From positions 7,875,001 to 7,939,000 of the forward strand of contig CM069602.1 of NCBI GenBank assembly GCA_035771175.1: 64,000 nucleotides of DNA, in the 5' to 3' direction. Below, piece by piece: positions 47,995 to 59,900 of the stretch; the first letter of the stretch is position 1, and each line of letters opens with the position of its first letter. This stretch comes from Paratinospora sagittata (lineage: Eukaryota; Streptophyta; Magnoliopsida; Ranunculales; Menispermaceae). A model generated the notes under the pieces. That model worked only from the letters and a program-made list of their open reading frames with translations, did no database searches and was not told where the DNA came from. The translations under genes were made by a program, and so were the position numbers.

Positions 47995-50900
47995 ATGTCG
48001 ACAATTAGAGCGGAATCTCTACTGTATCATCATCATCATCATCACGCAAAAACCCGTAGATTTCATCCACAACGGAGGAAAACCAGACCAGATCGTTTGA
48101 ATTGCTGCTCCAAAACCGTATTCAATGGCGGGAGCTTCTGCAATTTCAAACCTCTTGTTGTTCCCACGGTTAGAGCTAGTTCTAGCGACGCAGCTCTTGT
48201 GGAGGTTTCGGAGGCGGCTGACTTGCTGTTTAAGGAGACATTCCGGCTGAAGCGAACTCAATCGGTGCGATCTGCTTCAATTTAGTTTTAGTTTTTAATG
48301 ATCTTAGAGGAATTCGGTGGTTTTGATTACTTGTGTTTTGCTGTTGGTTTGGAACGGTAGGAGGAGGGGAAGGTTTCGGTGAGGTTAAGTCAAGGGAAGC
48401 GCGAAGATAGTTGGCGGCTTACAGTGGGATGTGATCTTCCGGGGAAGTGGGTTCTGCACTGGGGTGTGACTTACGCTGAGGACGTCTCCAGGTAAAATTT
48501 GAAAATTGAGAAGAAAAAGGTTCAATTTTTTTAGTTAAAAATGGGGAATTGAATCTGTATATTGGTGAATCTGTTTATGCGTTTGTTAGTGTTGAGGATC
48601 GTTGGTGTATTTATTTTTGTGAAAATTTCAGTGATTGGGATCAACCTCCACCTGAAATGAGACCCGCCCGTTCCATTGCGATCAAGGTATGTATGGATCT
48701 CTTATGTTTCAATATTAAAACAGGCTCCTACGATGCAAGTAAGGTTGCGGATAATGGACTCAAAAGCTTTGGTCAGGTACTTGGTCCAATGCATCGTATC
48801 AAGATTTGACCCTTCCTTTATTTCCCTATAAATATCAAATTCAAACGGCCATCTATTAATAAATAACACACAGATCTCGATCGATTATGTTTATTTCATA
48901 AATTCTTCCATCATATATAAAGAGATTTATATGAACCACACAGTAACATCACCATGATCTTACACTGTCCTTCTACACTCAATAATGTTTATGTTAGATT
49001 TTCTCGAATCACGCATATGACACATGATACGAGAGGATCTAATGGACATGCATCCAAAAGTGTAGAAGGAGAGTTTGTGTATCATGCATAAGTTGTGCAC
49101 GTGTGAATTTATTCTATAATGTTTATAGGACTATGCAGTGGAGACACCCTTTACGTCTGTAGGACAGCAAGGACATGAAGTGCAAATTGATATTAATTGT
49201 AGTTTCTCTATTGCAGCAGTTAATTTTGTTCTCAAGGTAAATCTTTTCCACGCTTGGAAGCTTCAACACCTGTACTGGTCATTGTAGGATGATGGAAATT
49301 TATGAATCTTGTAACAATCATTCTTCTTACCATTCAAATGTTGTTTTTTGGGTTAGGATGAGGAAAGTGGATCCTGGATTCAGCATAGGGGGAGAGACTT
49401 CAAAGTGCCTCTTATAGATTATGTTCATGAAGATACAAATATTGTAGGTGCAAACAAAGGCTTCAGTTTATGGCGAGGTCGTATAGATTGTTATCAATAA
49501 TGTGTTGTTATTTAAAAAGTTATAATCTATTCTCCTATGTAGCTTTCCATGGTTTTAACAATGTATGATGATGCATGGTCTGCTATAATCAGTTTCCCTA
49601 TAGCTTTCCATGCCTTTGCCAATCCATGATGGTGCATGATCTGGCCTATTTGTTAAAAGCTCTTTCTCATTTGCTTTGATACTTTTTTTTTTTTTCTGGG
49701 TCTATATATATTATTAATTTTAACCGCAATATTTCTAATTTTTAGTACACTTGTTAGTTCTTATTTACTTTCTACTTATTTCCAACTTGTGAACCATCCT
49801 CTGGTTGACTGACTGATTTACAAGATTAGTTGTTAAGCTACATAAAGGTTGTGGGATGGAGAGAATTTGTTAGGTGCTGTTATTCAAGTTTTGTCTCCAC
49901 AATTTGGGTTTGACTACAATTACTCAACTCTGCCACTTCATTCTATTAAGCACCATATTTGTGGATGCAATTGCGCTTTAATACCATCTATTTACATTTT
50001 ATTATCTTGAAAAACTAAGAAATAGTATCTTTCATTCTATATTTATTATCTTTCCTCAAGTGAACAGTGAATTATTTGTTAAAGTGTACTGAGATGAGCT
50101 AATTGTTATTAATATGTGTTTGTTTTTTTCTTGCTTCAGGTGCTCTTGGCCAACTACCCACTGTGCTTCTCAAAGCAGAAGGATCTAAGACTGAAGGACA
50201 AGAGAACAATGGTGAATCCAAAGATCCTAAGCAGCATAGTAGACGTCTGGAAGGTTTCTATGAAGAATGTTCTATCTCCAAAGCAGTTCCTGTTCAAAAC
50301 ACACTAACTGTTTCTGTTAAGAGATGCATTGAGAAGAAGAAATTTTTTGTTAATTTAGAAACTGATCTGCCTGGAAATGTTGTTGTTCACTGGGGAGTCT
50401 GCAGAGACGATGATAGAAGATGGGAAATACCAGATGCTCCACATCCACCAGAAACCAAAATTTTTAAGAAAAAGGCTTTGCAAACTTCTTTGCAGGTATG
50501 AAAGTGAAATTGCATCTTAGCTATAAGCATGTAGTGTTCAAAGACGAAAATGATATTATTGCTGAGAGATGAGATACTGAGATACATGAGTAGTAATAGT
50601 TGGAAATATTAAGAAATGATTTCCAATAGGAGAACATAAATAAAGTTAGTTGAGTGGTTTGACGTATATAAAGTAAACAAGAGAGTCCACCAACTAGTGT
50701 CACACTTGACATAAGTTTGTGTGAATGATATCTGTTTCAGACCTCGTAGTGATGGGATACTCGTGCATTAGGTAAACTTTTTTTTATTATGAACTATTTA
50801 TGTGTATGTTGTCGCATCTCTCATGACAATATTGAGTTGCAAACTTAGAATACCAAAAGAAGCTCTTGTGCCATCCTAGACTTGAATTCTACTTCTTCCA

Positions 50901-53900
50901 TTTCAAACTCATCTAAAGTATCTTCTAGCATTAATAGCTTACTCAAAATTTTCTTAAAAAGTAAATATATGTTTTCTGCTCCGCTTAATTCATAGAGTCT
51001 TTACTTTCTTGCTTCACATCCTCGAGGACTGTACTATATGGAGCCTTTCTATTATGGTTACTTGTAACATTATTTTGTTTCCTCTTTTATTGTACTTTGA
51101 TGAATCTCCCACAAAAGTTACATATTATTAAACATGCCTTAAACTTGTATTTGACCCTTCAACCTCTCCCCAAACTTTCATTCAGGGCCCGTATGGGAAC
51201 TTCTACTCTCTTCTTGTGTTCTAGTACTCATCATCATGATATCTACTTCAAGTGATCTTTCAAGATCGTAGACAAAAAAGAAGAGAAAGAATACATTAAC
51301 TCTCTAAACGCTAACATATGTAGAAAAAGAAAAGAAAAGAGATGTAATAACTCAAATAAGCTTCAAGAACTTTTTTCTACGGGGCTTGGAGGAAAAAATG
51401 GAATTAAAATTTTATGTGCAACAACTGGGTAAATAACACAGAATGAGAATAGACAATAAATTAAGTAATTATAATTATTATGATTTTAGATTTTCAATTA
51501 TTTAGATTATAATTAGTATGATTTTTTTAAGTATGTCTGATAGTTTTATTTTTTTGTAAGATTTTTGTTTCCAAATTATAGAAGAAATCAAGTTTTATAG
51601 GAGGATTTCAAATGTATTATTTAGTAGGATTTTAGTTTATAAATTTTAGTAGGAATGAAATTAAGTAATTTAAAACGTTAATAAAGGTTTTCATATAGTT
51701 AACACCATGATTGACTAAATGGAAAAATATTGATTGTCTTTTTCTCTGTTTCTCCTTACTTTTCTTCTTATTCTCTCTTCTCTTTCTCTTCCAACATCAG
51801 TATGCTAATTTTTCTTTGGTGATAAAACTAAGGCTAAAGAACAAAACTTTTGATTTCTCTCAAATGAGGGAGAATCAATCCTCAACTCAGTTCAATTCAA
51901 TTCAACAAAGCCTTTTCTTGATTACACAGGGTTAGGACATGAGTTCAATTCAATTCAAACCTTTTCTTGATTACATAGGTTTGTGCATGAGTTCACTTCC
52001 TCCACTCCCCTTTATCAAGGGTTTGATAGTTTATATTACAAGTATTTATATTTTCTTAATTATCTTTACCCTTATTATTTTAGCTCTTCTTCCGCCTCTA
52101 TCATTACTGTTAATTATCAACAAGTCACCATTTTCAAATTGGTGCACTCTTAATCTATTTACTCTCATTTTCTCTTTAGTTAGGACTACTCCTACTATTT
52201 CTAGAATATGTTCATTTTTAATTTTATCTTTTAATGTTTTACAACTTTTTCCTTTCTCCCAATTGTGTAACAATGAGTGTGTTGTGCATTGGGTACGACT
52301 TTTTAATTATTTTTATTTTTTTAAATTTTTGTTGCATGTATTTCCCTTACGTGTAAACAATCCTCGTAATAAAAAGAGATCTAGATTTTTATTTATTTAT
52401 TTATTTATTTTTCTGGCTGTTGTTGTCAAGAAAGAGAAATGCTAGGAAGGTACTTTGGGGGAATAAATAGTTGGAAAATTTTCAAGATTGGGCTGCACCC
52501 AAACACAATAATCACTAGATGGCTGTGAGGTGTACATCTTACGACACCTCAATTGAAGCTTTAGTGTCAATTCTAGACTGGGATGTGCTGCTTTACGACG
52601 TGGGCATCTATGATTTTTAGAACATTGTCCTTAATTATACTGATCTCTCAATGCTAATTTCCAAGTCTTCAATGCTGGTGTACATCCTTAATGTTACCAT
52701 CTTTACTACTGGTAAATTATGACAATTGAGAATTTCTTTGTGCTTGGAAGGATTTAGGTTTTGGGTGAATTCTATGTATTTGCAATAATTTGTTCCAATT
52801 GTTGGATCATTATCACCTCATAATAGTAGTAGTAACCAATATCTCGTTGCAACTGTTGTTTTTTAATACAAACTGACAAGATTCTTGTGTAATTTAATGG
52901 AAAAAGAAGGGGGTTGAAAGGACTGGATGGAAAGAGGTCCTTTAATAGAAAATTTGTTCTGACATTTAGTGAGCAGGTCCCATATTAGGGAGCAAGATTC
53001 CGCTGTAGGATTGATACCATAAATAAAATCATTGTCTTGCTAACAGTCGTGGCAACTTGATCACCAATTAGACAAAAGTGTTAGACCCCCTTACAACATA
53101 TACGATTCAAAATACATATTATCTTTTTTTTTTTTTTTTTGGGGTTCTACTATTAGTATATCTTTTTTGTTCCTTGTTGGGTTTCCTTTAATGTTGTTCA
53201 TCTAATTACAACTGTTTAGAGAAGTACCCCATTTTATTGATTGATTTAATTTTTCATTTGCTTTTGCTTATTTAACTTTATTGAGAATGTCTCTTGCAGC
53301 CAAAAGAGAATGGGCACGGAAGCAGAGGATTATTCTCTTTAGATGAGGAATTTATGGGATTCCTTTTTGTTCTCAAACTGAATGACAATACTTGGTTGGA
53401 TTGTTCGGGTAGTGACTTCTATATTCCACTTTCAAGTGGAAGATCCCCTGTTGTTGAAGTATCTGAATCAAGTTTGGCTGGGAGATCTGAGAAGGTTGCA
53501 TATTCTAATGGAATCATCAATGAGATTAGGAATTTGGTCAGTGGCATATCCTCTGAAAAGAGTCGAAAAGGATATTTGAGAGAAATGAACGAAAGTATCC
53601 TTCAAGAAATTGAGAAGTTGGCTGCAGAAGCCTATAGCATCTTTAGAAGCTCTAGTCCTGCATTCTTGGAGGAGGCTGTTTCTGATACTGAGTCATTGAT
53701 GCCCTCTGTGAAAATATGCTCAGGGACGGGCTCTGGTTATGAAATATTGTGCCAAGGTTTTAACTGGGAATCTCATAGATCTGGGAGATGGTACATGGAT
53801 CTCAATGTAAAAGCTGCTGAATTATCCTCACTTGGTTTCACTGTAGTGTGGTTGCCCCCACCTACTGAATCTGTATCACCTGAAGGTTACATGCCAAAGG

Positions 53901-56900
53901 ATTTATATAATTTGAATTCCAGGTAATTCTTCAGTTATTATCTTTTCATCGTTGTATAGCAAATATTTCAACTCATAGATATAATTGTAGAATATGATGC
54001 TTGGAGAATAATTTGAAATGTTTTTTAATATGATCTTCTAAAATCACAAATTGCGTCCATTAAACTTCCCAATTAATGGTGTTGGGAGTGCTGCAGCCAA
54101 ATATTCCTTTAAGTGGGTCTGTTTAATGTGTGTTTTTGTGGCAGAAGTTAACTATTATTAGTGAAAATATATTATATTCAACATTCCATTATTATATATT
54201 GAGACACTTCAACAAACACGAAACATGGCTTTTGGTGGTAATTATCATTTTCTATCTGTTGTTTTTTTTTTTAAAAAAAATGCACTGCTATAATGGGAAT
54301 TGGAAACTTTTTGATGTGTGGTATTTCAGGTCTAACTAGATTTTGATGAGGAAAAAATGGAGGGGATAAATGTAGAAAAACTATGTTTTTCCAGACTACT
54401 TAATTAAACTATGCATGCGTAGTCACACCATACAAGAGTTTCATATGAATAACCTTAATCTATTGAAGTACTTGTACCTTCAATTTCCTGTAGAGTTTCA
54501 CTATACATAGTTTTGATTGGTTTTCGTAGAAATTAATCAATATAGATTTGTCCTTAAAATGTTAAAGGTGTAGCCGAGCAAATAATTTTCTTTATTTCAT
54601 TCATAGCTCGTTGACATTATGTTGCATTCATAGACTAAGACTTTCCTTTTTAAAAGCTCTTCGAAAAAGATACATATACCTAACTAAAATCTCTGAACAC
54701 TAGGATCAAGGGCCTAGGAAAAATAAATATTAAAACACCGATAAAATTAGTAAAAGATTTGTCTTTATTATACATATTCCTAAACTAATACAAATAGTAT
54801 ATAATATATTTACATTTCTATGGTTAGAAACCATATAATTCAGAGCTTTAGTTATTAGGTGGACGCTTGACAGTGTTTCAAGTTAAACACATTATTACTA
54901 TCCACTCTTGCACAGGGACCTGTGGACCAAACTTATAAAATGGGGGATGAATTAGATTTATAAAACCAGGGAAACAAGCAAATGCTTGCAAAAAAGATTC
55001 AAATGCAAGATCCCTTGGACTGGACCTTTGATATCGTGTTAGAAATTATTGAACTCCAGAGCTATCACTGTTAGGTAGAAGCTTGAAAATCTATATCAAG
55101 CTAACAAAAATTGTAAAAACTATACATATACTGGCATTTTCTTGTCCCAATGAATGCATATATCAGTTGTAAAGCTACATTTTGAACACTTCAATGCACT
55201 TCCTTACGCGGGCATTTTCCCCTTTATCAATTCATAGATCAATTTTGTGGTATGAATAGCTCATAATTTAAGATTGAGATTGCTTTTTGGATATATTTGT
55301 TGAAAATGTTTGATTTGCATATATTTCAAACTTATATAGAATGGAAAATATGGTAGCAGTAGAAAATTCTTCTCTTCTTAGAAATGAAGTAAGGATTTTC
55401 TATGTGCCAAACAAGTCCTGAGATATTTTTCTTGGAGTTTAAATAGGAAACTCCTTAAAGATATATAAAGATTGTCTTTCGGAACTTTTGGTGGATTTGT
55501 ATTCATTATATCATCTGGATTTGTATGTGGGCTTCGTTTAGTGAAGCTAGTGTTGGCTGAACTAAGTTGTGGCAGAGATGAAACTCCTTTGATTATTGGG
55601 CTGCATGTGTGACTTTTATTCTATATGGAAGTTTCAATTCTTGTTTAGACCTTGGTAGTATTGATTTTCAAGATCCCCATCGTGAACTTTGAGCTGTGAA
55701 TCATTAGATAACAATTCAATAAATTTTAGAACTCAAGGTGATAAATTTAGATATTCAGTATTTTCTAATAAAGGGTAATTTTCTAGTCTTAAGTTCATAA
55801 TGTATTTTGAACATAAAACTTGTATGATGTTGGTTTTTGATTTTAAAAGTGGGCATTTCATATTGACTTGTTATATGGCATATGTACAAGATATGGAAAT
55901 ATGGAAGAACTAAAGATTCTTGTCAAGAAATTTCATGAAGTTGGCATCAGAATTCTTGGCGATGTTGTCTTAAATCATCGTTGTGCTCACTATCAGAGTC
56001 AAAATGGTATTTGGAATATTTTTGGTGGTCGGCTCAATTGGGATGACCGTGCAGTTGTGGCAGATGATCCACATTTTCAGGTATGATGCCTTCTCTGACT
56101 CCGTTCTTCTTACCTAAGCAACCTGATCATGCTAAGCAACAAGTTGAGATCAACAACTCAGTAGCGAGATTTGAAATCAACATGCTTTTGGAAATCCAGT
56201 TATATGCAAGACTTTTCCCCTCTTTCTAACTACATCTGCCATGAGAGAATCTTTCTTTTTATACATTTTTAACTGTTTTAAGTTCATGGTCGTTGACTTA
56301 TTGATAAAACATAACTTGCCTTCATTTCAGAACTGGATTGTGCTATTTTATCCACACAGATGTTCCCTTTTTTTGCTGTATGCTTAAAGTCTTTCATCTG
56401 GGGTTTTTATTCAATTTCAACTGAATTGTGACTGTTCAGAGATTGATTTACTCATATGAGGCCTCAGACATTGCATATTCACTCAAATAGTATACGTCTT
56501 CCTACTCTTTAGAGGCGTCCATTTTCTTTTCTTTGTTCGAACTTCACTTTGACAAATTTTTATGTGTGTTTTCTTCATTCAAGGCAAGTGGTATTCAAGT
56601 TTCTGTAACCAGTGAAATACCATCTTATTCTACAGGGCAGGGGCAACAAGAGTAGTGGAGATAATTTCCATGCTGCGCCAAACATTGATCATTCGCAGGA
56701 GTTTGTGAGGAAAGATCTGAAAGAGTGGCTCTGCTGGCTGAGGTTTGAGGATGTTTATTTTCATTTTGTATGAGTTTTTTTTTTTTTAATTTTTTTTTAA
56801 CTTGGAAATATATGAGTTTACCTGTGCTTTTTTCTTTTGGTTTGTATTTAAATTAAAAAAAAAAGAGTTAGAGAGTTGTCAAAAAATGGAAAACAAATCT

Positions 56901-59900
56901 GTTGAACATCCCTCTACACAGTTGTTGCTGTAGGCCCAGTACCATGACCTTTTTAATTTGCCTCTTTAGTGATTAGTCATTGGAAGCCCAATGGAATGTG
57001 TATCCTAGTACTTGTCAAAAAGAAAAATTTTAAATACTGGTTCTTAACCATGGCTTATTCGAGGAACTACATGTGGAGCAATATAAACAGAACATGCATT
57101 AAGCACTTAAATTTTGAAAAGGATGTTTTTTATTTTTAACTCAAATGGTGTAGGTGTTTTTCTAGGTAGGCCCTAGGAAATAAGAGTTTCTTCTGTCTTT
57201 TTCTCATTCTTTTTTATACATGGATGATGGATAATGGATGACAACCTAGATTTTTACTTGAGAAATACCGTTTTTAAAGTTGAAATATTCAATTTATGTT
57301 ATGTTTATAGATTGTTCAATTCCAAGAACACACTGCTTATACAATATAATATTACATATTAGATTTTAACTTGAGAAATACCTTTTTTAAAGTTTAAGTG
57401 CTTGATGGATGTTTTGTTTATATTGCTCCACATGTAGTTCCTCGAAGCACATTTCTAAATGACCTAGAGCCAATCTGAATTGATCTTGTAACAGATCTGC
57501 GACAGAACAAATACATTTATTTTTTAAGTGATTATTGTTCAAATTCGAAGAAAAATTAGTTATACTGCGAATTACTAAAATTTATAGCTTATTCAACTCT
57601 TTTCATAAGTGTGGGTATGGCTGCAAACGTCAACCCTTTCCCTGCAATTGAAAGAGCCTTGTACACTTGGCACACCCTTTTTTACACAACTTTTGTATAG
57701 GAGGGGGAGGGCTATGGCTAGGCCTCACCTATATGCCTTGACAATACTGGTCCTAACTTTTCTCCATTATATTTTTGGGTTTCAAGTAATCATGGGAAAG
57801 ATGAAAGATTTTATTGGGGATTAATGCACAATGGTGTTATTGGTTTGTCCCAAATTATAAAATTACCTAAGATGTGCTACTTGTGGATATAACTTGTTTA
57901 GTGTTCCAAATCAGAAAAAAAGTTTTTGCTACCTTATTTCTGTGTTTCTTCATTTTCTCAATTTATTTTTTGTAAAGTTATCTTGAAAAAAAAAAAATAT
58001 GAATTTTCTGTTTGTCAATATGAAGCCAATCCTATCCAATTTCAATTTAAAACCCAACTTGATGACTATGTCTACTGCTTTTGGTAAGTGCAGGGAAGAA
58101 ATAGGGTATGATGGATGGAGACTTGATTTTGTTCGAGGATTTTGGGGAGGTTATGTCAAAGATTACTTAGATGCAACTGAACCCTTCTTTGCTGTTGGGG
58201 AGTATTGGGACTCCCTCAACTACACCTATGGTGAGATGGAGCACAATCAAGATGCACATAGGCAGAGAATTATTGACTGGATAAATGCTACTAATGGAAC
58301 TGCTGGGGCATTTGATGTCACTACTAAAGGGATCCTTCATTCTGTAAGAAGTTTGATTATTCTCTCATAATTTTCATGTTTGCAAATGAATTAAATGGAA
58401 AAGTAATGACCTTTTTATCCATTTTCCTGTGCCACTTTCTAACCTTCTCTATGAAAGCATTAATTTTGAAATAATAACATGATCTTGCTCCACTTATAGG
58501 GTTTGTTGTTGCATAATCAGATATTGAAAATGTAAAATTTTCTTTATGTGATTGCTGTTTACATTAGGCATGTATGGAAGGTTTTTGATAACTCCATAAG
58601 GACCTTAAACCCACCATGATGCAACTACTGTATCGAACTCTAATTTCATCTACTACAATATCCAAATCTGATAGCATTATGTGAGGACCCTTTCTAGGAT
58701 CCCTACTCATTCAGAACCCTAATGCCAGCAATGATGACACAAATACTTTTTGACCTAAAATATAAAGCATACTAGGGGAGTTAATAATATATAGGAAATG
58801 TGAGAGTCCCAGCCCTCCCTGTGGTAACATCTGAAAACATGTTCGTGCTGTCATAACAATCAATAAGAGGAATGCACTCCATGACATTTCCAGTCCAAGA
58901 TGCACACCCACTCAAGTAAACAAATGGCCTACAAGCCCTCCAGTGTGTCTATAATCCATACAAGACGATGATGGACTCCTAAAGTACTCCTGGTACTTTT
59001 ACTGTCATTGTAATCTTGCTCATTATATTAATAAATATATTCTGTTTCTTCTCAAAAAATAAAAAATAAAAAAATGGAAATAACATTCAACTAGCCCCAT
59101 TAACGTTCAAATATTACAAGTGGAGTTCCATCACAAAAGACCTTTATCTTTGTATATATGTGATTGCATAATACATAAAGTTTGCATGCGTAAGCATTGA
59201 ATTAAACTGAAATGATCTACTATCCTATGTTTATTGGATTTACATGATGGAATTTGATGTACTGAAATTGTGCATTTTCTAAGCAAGTAATTCTTATGAA
59301 CGTGTATATTCTTTCAACTAGGCTCTGGGAAGATGTGAGTATTGGAGATTGTCAGATTCGAAGGGGAGACCACCTGGGGTTGTTGGATGGTGGCCATCAC
59401 GTGCTGTGACTTTTATAGAGAATCATGATACCGGTTCTACGCAGGTTTGGATCGCTTTGCAGTTTTTAGTACCTAAGTTTTTGCTTCCAGTGTTCTTAAT
59501 TTCTTAATTTCCTATCGATAAGCAATGGAAATGAGCTAAAATCTGTTGGAGTGACTGCACAACCCTGTTGAGACCTTCAAAACTTTATGTACCCGTTGAT
59601 AGTAGGACATGCTAAATTAGCCTTTTCTGTTTATTCCATAGGGTCATTGGAGATTCCCAGGTGGGAAGGAAATGCAAGGGTATGCCTACATCCTGACACA
59701 TCCTGGAACACCTGCAGTCTTTTATGATCACATTTTCTCTGATTACCGAGCTGAGATTTCAGGACTTACATCACTTAGGCACCGTACAAAGATTCATTGC
59801 CGGAGTACTGTATGTATCCTCTGAACTAAGTTTTGATTTCATTTTTGTTCTCTTTTGTGAAATTTAATTGTGTGTTAGCTATTGTTAATATTATTTAGTA

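Noticed and set aside
51939..52445. 168-aa plus-strand hydrophobic frame in AMY3 intron 6
   Set aside because: T-rich antisense of an RTE-LINE 3' fragment; the hydrophobicity follows from composition.
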